DNA from: an uncultured Maribacter sp.
Lineage (GTDB): Bacteria > Bacteroidota > Bacteroidia > Flavobacteriales > Flavobacteriaceae
DNA length: 64,000 nt
Assembly: GCA_947504045.1 (NCBI GenBank)
Contig: CANNFY010000001.1
Location: forward strand, 248,001 to 312,000
Direction: 5' to 3'
The position numbers and the translations under genes are program-made. The notes beneath the pieces are model-generated. The model worked only from the letters and a program-made list of their open reading frames with translations. It had not been told where the DNA came from and ran no database searches. Shown here piece by piece: positions 46,186-54,660 of the stretch (its first letter is position 1; each line of letters begins with the position of its first letter).

Positions 46186-47391
46186 TTATTTACTTTCTAA
46201 AATGGGAGACCCCGTTTTTTTTGCTATTATAGTGTTAAAATGACTAATATACATTTCAGCAATTGCAGACATTGGTAAAGAACAAGCTGCTTGGTAATTT
46301 GCTTTTCCTAAACTTCTCCTATAAGCATCATTAGTTAAAATACTTTCCACTGCATTTGCCAAAGAGTTTACACTATCTGGATCAAAAAACTCTCCTCTAT
46401 AGCCCTCTTCTTTTACTAAAATGCTTAAATCTCCTAAATCTGGTAAAGAAACTGCTTTTCCGTAACTACCAGCTTGGTGTAAAACCCCTGAGCTACCTGT
46501 AGTAGAAGTATATGGGAATACCACCACAGCACTCTCATTAAAAATCTTAGGAACATCTTCCTCTGCCACGTAACCCGTAAACCTTAATTGCGAAACATGC
46601 TTATATTTATTTGCCATTTCATCTAAATAACCAGGTGTATTAGGGCTATCTGTACCTGCAATAACTATTTCTATATCTAAATCTGCTCTTCTTCTTATTT
46701 CTTCTACAGCTTCAATTAAAATTTCTACTTTTTTATAGGTGCCAAATTTTCCAAAAGCCATAACTTGTTTTGGGCCACTTGGTAAATTATAGTCTGGCTC
46801 AGGAGGCGTTTCAAAAGCACCATGAGGTATTAAAGCTATATTAGTTGCATTATATTTATGCTTTAATGTTGTTACATATTTACTTATAGTTACTGCAACA
46901 ATATCGGATGCTAAAACAAAACGCGTTAACGTAGTACCTATAAAATTGTATATTTTCTGCAACATTTTATTTTTTGTAAAGCCAGCGCTAGCCAAATCTA
47001 CTTTTTCTAAAATATTATGTAATAAAGATATTGTTGGTATACCTCGCATTTTGCATATAAATGGTAATAATAAACCTAAAGCTGCTGGTACTTTTTTGTC
47101 TCCAAACTTTAAAAACTGTAGGTTAAATAATATAGCGTCTGGCTTTGTCTTAGAAATAGCTTTATTAATTTTAAATAAGTTAGAATAACTATTAAATTCC
47201 CAAGCTTCCTTTACTGTTATTTTACACCCTTGTTCTTCAAAAGCTAAATCTTTTTCTTCTTTTGTTTTATCTGTAATTAATATAATTTCTGATACTTGGT
47301 CCTGCAGTCTAAAGTGCTTTACTAAATGATAGCCGTACTCTGTTAAAGTAACCTTACTAGGTGGATAGGCTGTAACTATTGCTAATTTCAT
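46186..47391 (-). CDS. GT4-family glycosyltransferase
   Basis: A 401-residue GT-B-fold transferase. N-terminal sugar-acceptor side starts MKLAIVTAYPPSKVTLTEYG; the C-terminal half has the donor-site features of GT4: VMAFGKFGTYKKVEILIEAV, FTGYVAEEDVPKIFNESAVVVFPY (in parts) and SSGVLHQAGSYGKAV. It lies 10 bases after the flippase gene in the same operon, so it probably builds the same glycan. Donor and acceptor cannot be told. Confidence 0.9.
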   Translation of the reverse strand: MKLAIVTAYPPSKVTLTEYGYHLVKHFRLQDQVSEIILITDKTKEEKDLAFEEQGCKITVKEAWEFNSYSNLFKINKAISKTKPDAILFNLQFLKFGDKKVPAALGLLLPFICKMRGIPTISLLHNILEKVDLASAGFTKNKMLQKIYNFIGTTLTRFVLASDIVAVTISKYVTTLKHKYNATNIALIPHGAFETPPEPDYNLPSGPKQVMAFGKFGTYKKVEILIEAVEEIRRRADLDIEIVIAGTDSPNTPGYLDEMANKYKHVSQLRFTGYVAEEDVPKIFNESAVVVFPYTSTTGSSGVLHQAGSYGKAVSLPDLGDLSILVKEEGYRGEFFDPDSVNSLANAVESILTNDAYRRSLGKANYQAACSLPMSAIAEMYISHFNTIIAKKTGSPILESK

Positions 47392-47401
47392 ATTATTAGA
47401 T

Positions 47402-48673
47402 TTAGGTATTATTGAGGTTTATTTTTTTGTTTTTTTTGGTAATTTCTTTTTTTATAAAAAAGTATATTAATTGCACAACTAGTAATATAGCCATAGCTAT
47501 TATTTGCATATGTACTACCATTTCTAAGTTTTTATGAAAAAAGGCTACAAGAAGTACTTGAGACATTCCTAATAAACCAGAAAGTATTACTGGCACATAA
47601 TGGTCTAAAGACAAAAAATAGTACGCAAAAATATTAGAGATTGCAAAGAGTGATGTAGCCAATGCGTATTGCCATAATAAACCAGCTACAGATATATATG
47701 CGTCTCCAAACATAAGGGTAATTATTAGGTCTGGAAAAAAGTAACAAAAACCAACTATAAAGGCAGATAATAAACCTATATAAGAAATGTATTTAAATAA
47801 AATAGGCGCTGTTGGTTCTCCATCTTTATGCTTTTGTACTACTGTTGGCAATAATAACATAACAAACATCCAAGCAACAAAATAGACTACTCTACCTATT
47901 AATGCTAAAGAAGCATAAAGGCCTGCATCTAATGCATTAAAATAATGTTTTACCAATAATACATCGCTATTATTAATAATTATTTGAGTAAGCTCATAAC
48001 AAGCAGTTAACCATATAAATTGAGAAACTCGTTTAGAATTTTCGGGCAACATTTCGCCTGCTTTTCTAAAAGACAATCCTTTAACATCAGACGGAAATAG
48101 CCCAAATAAAAATGATATTAAAATTCCTAATGCAACTAAAATACCTGGTTGCCAAGGCACTAAATATACTAGTGCAATTGTTATTACTAACCTACTCCAC
48201 ATTTCTGTTTGATAGGTAATAGATAGTTTGTTAAATTTTAATTGTCCCTGAAAAGTTCCTCTGTTAACACTCATAAAAAAATAACAAGGAACACCTATTG
48301 CAAAAACAATAAACATCCAATGACTTTCTGTGTTAAAAAGAAGCTGCAATTTTTTTGCAAAAATTAAAATAAGAACTCCTATAGCAAGACCTACATAACA
48401 AGACTGTTTGTATATTTTATCTCTAAATTTTTGCCACTCCTCATCCGCAAATATAACAGCAAATTTTGCTGTTGCTAACTGAAAAGTCATACCCATAAAA
48501 GATAACACCAATAATAAGGTTACTAAAAGAGCTGCTTCTGCAAAAGCTGCAGGCCCTAATATTCTTCCTAAAAAAAGATTATATAGGTAGTTTCCTCCAT
48601 TAACTAGAAGAACACTACCCATAAACCATTGTTCTGGGGAAACTTTTTTTAATACTAATTTAAACGCGGTCAT
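47402..48673 (-). CDS. Polysaccharide flippase-like membrane protein
   Basis: A 423-residue inner-membrane protein with about 12 predicted helices, of the MOP superfamily (Wzx/MATE-type lipid-linked oligosaccharide flippases). N-terminal NGGNYLYNLFLGRILGPAAFAEAALLVT is typical. Its ATG lies inside the preceding STAS gene (14-base overlap), so the two are translationally coupled, and a GT4 gene follows 10 bases downstream. It would move a lipid-linked sugar chain across the membrane. Confidence 0.87.
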   Translation of the reverse strand: MTAFKLVLKKVSPEQWFMGSVLLVNGGNYLYNLFLGRILGPAAFAEAALLVTLLLVLSFMGMTFQLATAKFAVIFADEEWQKFRDKIYKQSCYVGLAIGVLILIFAKKLQLLFNTESHWMFIVFAIGVPCYFFMSVNRGTFQGQLKFNKLSITYQTEMWSRLVITIALVYLVPWQPGILVALGILISFLFGLFPSDVKGLSFRKAGEMLPENSKRVSQFIWLTACYELTQIIINNSDVLLVKHYFNALDAGLYASLALIGRVVYFVAWMFVMLLLPTVVQKHKDGEPTAPILFKYISYIGLLSAFIVGFCYFFPDLIITLMFGDAYISVAGLLWQYALATSLFAISNIFAYYFLSLDHYVPVILSGLLGMSQVLLVAFFHKNLEMVVHMQIIAMAILLVVQLIYFFIKKEITKKNKKINLNNT

Positions 48674-48962
48674 TACTTAAAATATAATGTGTCTTTGTAT
48701 TCTTCATGGTATTCATAATTTTTTTATTTTGCCTACCAATTATAGATATTATCTTATTTTCTCCTACGGCAGTTTTATATAGTTTCTCTAACATAAAAGC
48801 ACCGCTTTTATCTATAGAACTAACTTTTTCTATATTTAGAATAATACTTTCGGTAGTTGGAATAATAGATTCAAAATAATTTTTTAATGAAGTCATATTT
48901 TGAGATGATATACTTCCTAAAACTTCAAACATTCCGCTGTTCTCTTTAATTTCAAATGCCAT
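48660..48962 (-). CDS. STAS-domain protein (anti-sigma-factor-antagonist type)
   Basis: A 100-residue single STAS domain. The site of reversible phosphorylation in SpoIIAA-like proteins is present as S53 in IEKVSSIDKSGAFML. It is the first gene of the flippase-GT4 operon and overlaps the flippase by 14 bases. No cognate anti-sigma kinase (HATPase of the SpoIIAB type) or PP2C phosphatase is in the window. Coupling with the flippase suggests it may regulate transport or biosynthesis rather than a sigma factor; that is inference. Confidence 0.82.
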   Translation of the reverse strand: MAFEIKENSGMFEVLGSISSQNMTSLKNYFESIIPTTESIILNIEKVSSIDKSGAFMLEKLYKTAVGENKIISIIGRQNKKIMNTMKNTKTHYILSNDRV

Positions 48963-49330
48963 ATTTATTTATAATTTTTAAGTTATTTTACTGCTATAAA
49001 ACTTGGGACAGTTTATACATAACGTTATTTCTTTATAAAATTGTAGGAAATTTCTTGTTTTTTATCGAAAATATTATATCTACCTAATATTTAACCTATT
49101 AGAATACCTAATTAGCAAACACAAGTAATTTATAGCTTATAAGCTATATTGTATACTATAAACCTTCCACAAAATCAAAACAACAATCTAATTATCAGAT
49201 AATTAAATGTATTAAATTCTACTATTTACATTATTTAAAACCTATACATTAAAAACTTTATTTAATTTAAAGCGCATATTTTAAAAAAAGGTTCGTTATT
49301 AACTTGTAATAATTTACTTACATATTAAAA
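48963..49330. promoter_or_regulatory. Divergent control region with three dyads
   Basis: This 368-base gap separates the STAS operon from the beta-barrel gene and has no gene. It holds three symmetric elements: ATAACGTTAT (49019-49028), TATAGCTTATAAGCTATA (49131-49148, perfect 18-base palindrome) and TAATTATC-A-GATAATTA (49189-49205). Any could be an operator. The first has an AACGTT core resembling LytTR half-sites. Confidence 0.45.
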
Positions 49331-51403
49331 ATGCAAAAATATAGTGTACTCTTTTTTATATTCTTTTCTATAATTACAGTAGCTCAAGAAGACATGAGTA
49401 AAGGTTTTAAACTACTTGAAAATGGTAATTTTGAAAATGCAGAATCTTTTTTTAAAGGTATTCTAGAAAATAATCCAAAAAACAAAACAGCAAGGCTTTG
49501 CTATGGTAGAGCAGTTGGTCTAAGCGGCGAGCCTAAAAAAGCCAATACTTTATTTTCAGAATTACTTAAAGAATATCCAGGAGATTTTGAAGTAGAAATA
49601 AATTACAACGAATCTTATTTATGGTCTAAAGATTACGAATCTGCTAAACCTTTGTATAAAAAATTAGTTGCTGATTATCCAGATAAGTTTGGCGCAGTTT
49701 TAGGGTATGCAAATACTTTAAGTAACCTTAAAGAGTATAAACTTGCTTTAGAGTGGGTAGATAAAGCAATTGCGTTAGACCCAGAAAACCCAAGTGCTCT
49801 TGTTTCTAAAAAATATATGCGCCTGGGCTATGCAAATGCATTTGTAAACAAACAACAATATGCTAAAGGAGAAGAATTATTAAAAAGCATATTTAAAGAT
49901 TTTCCTGAAGATAAGGATGCTTTAAAAAATTTGGCAAACCTATATTTAATTACAAAAAGTGTAGACAAAGCTAAAAACACCTATAAAAGATATGCTACAA
50001 ATGCAAAAGACTCTATAATTGCATTAAATGGTATAGCCTTAGCCGAACATATAGGAGAACAAGATAAAGAAGCGCTAAAAGTTGCTACAATAGCAAAAAA
50101 AGAAGTACTCTCAATAAACGATACAGAAATAACCGAACAAACTTATAATAGATATATACAGGCTTTAATCTGGAATCAGAAATACAAGAAAGCTAAAATA
50201 CAAATAGATAGTCTTAATACTGCTGCTCCAAATAGAAATTGGGTTATGGCACTTGATGCTACTTTAGGAATGTATACTGCCAACTTTAAAAAAAGTTTAA
50301 AAAATTATGATTCTATTTTAAAGAATGATAGTGCTTCTTTTGACGGAAATTTAGGAAAAGCCAATGCCTTATTTGCTTCTGATAAAATTATACCTGCCTA
50401 TAGAGCTGCAAAGCAAACATTGGTATACTATAAAAAACAGAAAGATGCATCTAACTTTATTGAAAAACTAGATTTAAAATACACCCCTACTGTAGAAGAG
50501 CATGCCAGTTATACTTTTGATAATGGTAATAATACTGCTTTTTCAAGTACTACAAGTGCCAATATAGCTTTGTCTACAAAATTTATTACTAGTTTTTCTT
50601 ATCAATTTAGAACTACCGAAAACACTGTTAATTTAAATAAAGCTACCTCTCATGTATTAAATGCTGGTATATCTTATAAACTTATACCTAAAACAAATTT
50701 AAAAGCAACAATAGGTATAAATAAATCTATTTCAACTGCTACAGAATTTTCTCAACCTGTAGTAGATATACGGTTGCAAACACAACCATTTAGACTACAA
50801 AATTTAGATTTAATATACACTAGAGAAGTTCAAAGTTTTAATGCAGACCTAATAGAAAGAGAAATTGTAATGAACCATTACGGCTTAACATACAATTTAG
50901 GAACTACCTTTAATTTAGGTTGGTATACCCAACTTATGTATACCGAACAGACGGATAGTAACACCCGAAATTTATTATTTAGCTCTTTATATTATAATTT
51001 ATTTAAAAAGCCCGCAGTTAAAGTTGGCGTAAACTACCAATATTTAAGTTTTGCTAATCAGGTACCAACTATATATTTTAGTCCGTCTATTTACCAAGCG
51101 GTAGAATTATTTGCAGATGTAAGAGGTAATTTTACTGAAAAAACCTCCGCTATGATAAGTGCTGCATCTGGCTATCAAAAAGTAGAAGAAGACCCAATGA
51201 CGGTTATTTTTAGAGCAGAAACTGCTTTACAACATAAATTTTCTAAAAGACTTAACGGTTCTGTATATGGTAAGTATAGTAATATAGCTTCTGCTACCGC
51301 TGCTGGGTTTCAGTTTACAGAAATAGGAATAAAAATAAAGTGGTTATTTACAAAAAAGCCTCTGTTTTATAACAAGCTACAGAAACAAATTGCTTTAAAG
51401 TAA
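49331..51403 (+). CDS. TPR-containing outer-membrane beta-barrel protein (YaiO-like)
   Basis: A 690-residue exported protein. Signal peptide to about residue 19 (FFSIITVAQED), then a run of TPR repeats (about 20-385, for example FENAESFFKGILENNPKNK), then a beta-barrel of about 300 residues ending near IGIKIKWLF. The layout TPR plus barrel is that of YaiO and of BcsC/PgaA/AlgK-E type exopolysaccharide exporters. It stands alone between the flippase operon and the signalling operon, so it is the likely outer-membrane exit for the glycan made here. The mapped role is inference. Confidence 0.83.
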   Translation: MQKYSVLFFIFFSIITVAQEDMSKGFKLLENGNFENAESFFKGILENNPKNKTARLCYGRAVGLSGEPKKANTLFSELLKEYPGDFEVEINYNESYLWSKDYESAKPLYKKLVADYPDKFGAVLGYANTLSNLKEYKLALEWVDKAIALDPENPSALVSKKYMRLGYANAFVNKQQYAKGEELLKSIFKDFPEDKDALKNLANLYLITKSVDKAKNTYKRYATNAKDSIIALNGIALAEHIGEQDKEALKVATIAKKEVLSINDTEITEQTYNRYIQALIWNQKYKKAKIQIDSLNTAAPNRNWVMALDATLGMYTANFKKSLKNYDSILKNDSASFDGNLGKANALFASDKIIPAYRAAKQTLVYYKKQKDASNFIEKLDLKYTPTVEEHASYTFDNGNNTAFSSTTSANIALSTKFITSFSYQFRTTENTVNLNKATSHVLNAGISYKLIPKTNLKATIGINKSISTATEFSQPVVDIRLQTQPFRLQNLDLIYTREVQSFNADLIEREIVMNHYGLTYNLGTTFNLGWYTQLMYTEQTDSNTRNLLFSSLYYNLFKKPAVKVGVNYQYLSFANQVPTIYFSPSIYQAVELFADVRGNFTEKTSAMISAASGYQKVEEDPMTVIFRAETALQHKFSKRLNGSVYGKYSNIASATAAGFQFTEIGIKIKWLFTKKPLFYNKLQKQIALK

Positions 51404-51440
51404 TTTTTGGGGGAAGTAAATAAAACAACAAAGGTATTTG

Positions 51441-52157
51441 TTATTTTAAAAGGTTTAAATGCTGCATAAGTTTAGGTTTCTGAGACCTGCTTATTGGAAT
51501 TACATTTTTGTCTATTAACACACTATTATCTTCTATATCTATAATTTTTGTAAAATTAATTATATAAGAACGGTGTATTTGTAAGAAAATATCTTCTGGT
51601 AATTTTTCTTTTATTTTCTTTAAGGTGTTATGCACTTTATATTCTGCATCTTCTGTTTTTATATTAATATAATCACCTAATGCTTTAATTATAAGTATTT
51701 CGTTAAATTTTAGTTTAATTAAACGGTGATCTATATTAATAAATAATTCTCCTAGGTTTACGGTATTACGAGCTTGCGTTGCGTTGTCTACAATACTTTG
51801 TGTATGAATGGCCGTTTTAACCTTTTTAATGCATTTATTAAAACGCTCTTGTGTTAGAGGTTTTATTAAATAATCTACAATAGTATCATACTCATAAGCC
51901 TGTAATGCAAGGTCTTTATCTGAAGTTATTAAAACTATTTTAGGAGGTGTTTTTAAAGTTTCTACAAAATCAAACCCTGTAAACCCTGGCATATGTATAT
52001 CTAAAAAAACAACATCTACGGTATGTTTATTTAAATATTTTATAGCTTCTATTGCACTTGAAAATTCTTCTTCTACCGTAATTTCAGAGGTATTTTCACA
52101 AAATTTAGCAACTACTGCTCTTGCTGTTGCTTCATCATCTACAATAATACAGTTCAT
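51441..52157 (-). CDS. LytTR-family response regulator
   Basis: A 238-residue two-domain regulator: receiver (1-115) with D7/D8 and phospho-acceptor D53 (VVFLDIHMPGFTG), and a C-terminal LytTR DNA-binding domain (about 140-238, with YINIKTEDAEYKVHNTLKKI and LQIHRSYIINFTKI). It is the last gene of the H-NOX/FIST signalling operon, 1 base after the Hpt gene. It would be the transcriptional output of the relay. Targets are not known; candidate direct repeats are noted elsewhere in the window. Confidence 0.93.
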   Translation of the reverse strand: MNCIIVDDEATARAVVAKFCENTSEITVEEEFSSAIEAIKYLNKHTVDVVFLDIHMPGFTGFDFVETLKTPPKIVLITSDKDLALQAYEYDTIVDYLIKPLTQERFNKCIKKVKTAIHTQSIVDNATQARNTVNLGELFINIDHRLIKLKFNEILIIKALGDYINIKTEDAEYKVHNTLKKIKEKLPEDIFLQIHRSYIINFTKIIDIEDNSVLIDKNVIPISRSQKPKLMQHLNLLK

Positions 52158-52158
52158 A

Positions 52159-52482
52159 TTAAATATTTAAAATATAATTTTCTATGGTATCTAAAATTTT
52201 CATAAAATCATCTTTCTGATTTGGGTTCCCAAATTTTAATTCTTCTTCAAAACGTACTGCTAATCTATATCCATTATGTAAGCCTAGTATATTAAACTTA
52301 TGTTTTAATTTATGTACTATTTCTGCAGTAGCATTATAATCTTTTTTTTTTATAGAATCTATATAAGTCTGTTTTTCTACAGGAAATTCGCTTTTTACAA
52401 TTCCTAAAAATTTTTGTTCAAAAGAATAATCGCCTCCTGCAAGTTCTTTTATGTAATCTAAATTTGGCTGTTCTACAATCAT
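52159..52482 (-). CDS. Histidine phosphotransfer (Hpt) protein
   Basis: A 107-residue four-helix Hpt domain. The phospho-accepting histidine is H57 in AEIVHKLKHKFNILG. It is 4 bases after a histidine kinase gene and 1 base before the LytTR regulator gene, so it should pass phosphate between kinase-linked receivers and that regulator or to receivers elsewhere, such as the REC-GT2 fusion (inference). Confidence 0.88.
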   Translation of the reverse strand: MIVEQPNLDYIKELAGGDYSFEQKFLGIVKSEFPVEKQTYIDSIKKKDYNATAEIVHKLKHKFNILGLHNGYRLAVRFEEELKFGNPNQKDDFMKILDTIENYILNI

Positions 52483-52486
52483 AATT

Positions 52487-53527
52487 TTATTTTTTAATTG
52501 TAAAATAAATAGTGGTTCCTTTTTCTAAACGAGATTCCAACCATACTTCTCCTTCATAAATATTCACTATTTTTTTTACTAACGCTAAACCTATACCGGT
52601 TGCATTTGCATTATTTTCTAATTTTTTAAACATATTAAATATACTTTCTTGGTACTTATCTGGTATACCTTTTCCGTTGTCTTTAATACTAAATTTCCAA
52701 TAATCTTTTTTATCTATAGCTTCTATACTAATTTTACCTTCCTTTTTTTCTTCGGTTGCTGTAACTGCATTGGTAATTAGGTTTTTAAATAATTGTTCTA
52801 ATTTGTATTTATCTTTATACAAAACAGGTAATTCTCCTGTTGTAATAAGTTCTATATTTTGCGGTATATAAATAGTATTTTTTATTTCTTCTATTAATTT
52901 TGCAATAGATATATTTGTTTTTTCCTCTTCGTGAGCTTCTAGGGTTGCATGCCTAAGTATACCGTCTATTAAATTATCTACTTTTGCTAAATTTTGGGTT
53001 ACTAAAGAACAATTAAATTTACTTTCTTCTGAAAACTTGTCTTTTTCTTCTTCAGATATCCAGCTCATTAAAGTATGCATATTACGTATTGGCGACTTTA
53101 AATCGTGAGAAACCATATGTGCATAATTATTTAAAGACTCATTTTGTTCTTCTAAATCTTTTAATAACTCTTTTCTTTCTGCTGTTAGTTCTATAATTTT
53201 TTCTGCTTGCTCTTCTATACTAGCAGCAATTTTTAATGGATTAATAGCGTGGTTACTATCATCTATTGCATCTTCATCCATTATTTTTAACACTTTACTA
53301 AGTGATGCAAAAACTTTTTTTTGTGCTTCTACTTTATCTCTTAAATCTGCATTTACTACCGTAAGTTCTTTAGAGCTAATAGTAGTAGATCGCTGGATCA
53401 TTTCTAACTTTTCATCGTTATTATAATACGATTTACTTATAGCCAACAGAAATTCTTCCATTTCTGGTGTACCTACTAAGTTTTCGGGTAAAAATTTTCT
53501 TATTTGTCTTTTTAATAAAGAATGCAT
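52487..53527 (-). CDS. Histidine kinase (soluble)
   Basis: A 346-residue cytoplasmic kinase: N-terminal coiled coil (about 45-135), HisKA with phospho-accepting H141 (YAHMVSHDLKSPIRNM), and HATPase (about 225-346) with FKNLITNAV, DNGKGIP and GIGLALVKKI. No membrane segment or PAS domain, so input must come from a partner. Its ATG overlaps the stop of the FIST gene by one base, the arrangement expected for a kinase read by a NosP-like sensor. It resembles the longer kinase two genes upstream, suggesting duplication. Confidence 0.92.
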   Translation of the reverse strand: MHSLLKRQIRKFLPENLVGTPEMEEFLLAISKSYYNNDEKLEMIQRSTTISSKELTVVNADLRDKVEAQKKVFASLSKVLKIMDEDAIDDSNHAINPLKIAASIEEQAEKIIELTAERKELLKDLEEQNESLNNYAHMVSHDLKSPIRNMHTLMSWISEEEKDKFSEESKFNCSLVTQNLAKVDNLIDGILRHATLEAHEEEKTNISIAKLIEEIKNTIYIPQNIELITTGELPVLYKDKYKLEQLFKNLITNAVTATEEKKEGKISIEAIDKKDYWKFSIKDNGKGIPDKYQESIFNMFKKLENNANATGIGLALVKKIVNIYEGEVWLESRLEKGTTIYFTIKK

Positions 53528-54660
53528 TATTCGCTTATCAAAGTTAATGTCATGGTTTGGTTATGTAATTTACACTTTTCTTGCCCTGCAAAAGGCGCCA
53601 TTTCTCCGTAGGAATAAAAGCCTGCTATTTTTGCTTGTTCTCCTACTACATCTATTACTTCTTCTACTTCTTCTTCTGTTCTTTGATCCATTACTAATTT
53701 TCTTCCTACACAACTAACTAACAATCCTAATTCTGGTTTTGTTTTTCTACCTCTCATTGCAAAATTTGCTGCTGTAAAAGCACCTTCGGCAATATCATCT
53801 ACTGTTGCCATCATAAGTTGTACTGTAGAACCTAAAGGTACATCACCTGCTAGTATCATACTATTATCTTTTTCATTAATATTTAAAATAGTACGTACAA
53901 TAGTTTCTTTTTCGCCAACAGCTTTTACACTTAACGGATATAATAAGGCAGATTCTGGCAATTCTTTTACTTTATCTCCTAAATACTTTTTATACAAATC
54001 TAGTGCAGGTTGCCCGTCTAGCTCGTATAGTGTATTATCTATAGATTTTGTTATTATTCTTTCTGGTCCAAAACTTGTCCACCCTCCGTAATTTGCACAA
54101 CTAACCTCTAAAGTGTCTCCATACAAACCAATAATTATAACCTCTCCTTCTTCTGGGTTTTTATTGTATGCAGCTAATGTTTTTTCGAACCTAGAATCGT
54201 CGCCACACAGTCCGCCAGAAATATTTATTTTTTCGCCTATATATTTTTCTAGTCCTGAAATTAAAGTACTCCCATTTATAGAACTACCCTCAGACACAAC
54301 AAAAACATGCTTGAGGCCTTCTTTTGGTATTTTTTTTAGGAGTTCTATTCCTAATTTTTCTGTATTGCCTTCGTAATTTTTACTATTAGCACTTGTTACT
54401 ACAAAGCTACTTTTTTCAAATTCTATTGCAGTTATACAAATAGAATCGTCTATAACTTTATCTTCTAAAATTTCGCCAGAAGTAGAGCCAAATACAATTT
54501 CGCCATCTGGAAAAAGTGATTTAATTTCCTCATAAATTTTCTTATTTTCTAATAAAAATCTATTGCCAAAAACTAATACTAAGGGTTTTAATAAGGTTTG
54601 TTTATTACTTAAGAATTTCCATTCTTTATTTCCTTCTTTAATTGCTTGTTGTATTTTCAT
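53527..54660 (-). CDS. FIST-domain sensor protein (NosP-like)
   Basis: A 377-residue cytoplasmic protein with FIST-N (about 25-220, VFGSTSGEILEDKVID, NISGGLCGDDSRF) and FIST-C (about 225-365, ending GFYSYGEMAPFAG and LHNQTMTLTL). Some FIST proteins, now named NosP, bind haem and sense nitric oxide, and are paired with kinases and Hpt proteins, as here. It overlaps the PAS kinase by 23 bases and the next kinase by one, so the genes are coupled. Haem binding cannot be read from sequence; FIST proteins may also sense amino acids. Confidence 0.87.
   Translation of the reverse strand: MKIQQAIKEGNKEWKFLSNKQTLLKPLVLVFGNRFLLENKKIYEEIKSLFPDGEIVFGSTSGEILEDKVIDDSICITAIEFEKSSFVVTSANSKNYEGNTEKLGIELLKKIPKEGLKHVFVVSEGSSINGSTLISGLEKYIGEKINISGGLCGDDSRFEKTLAAYNKNPEEGEVIIIGLYGDTLEVSCANYGGWTSFGPERIITKSIDNTLYELDGQPALDLYKKYLGDKVKELPESALLYPLSVKAVGEKETIVRTILNINEKDNSMILAGDVPLGSTVQLMMATVDDIAEGAFTAANFAMRGRKTKPELGLLVSCVGRKLVMDQRTEEEVEEVIDVVGEQAKIAGFYSYGEMAPFAGQEKCKLHNQTMTLTLISE

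Noticed and set aside
51427-51442. Hairpin aacaaa-ggta-tttgtt between the beta-barrel gene and the LytTR gene
   Set aside because: Only six A/T-rich pairs and a mixed T-run; too weak to call a terminator.
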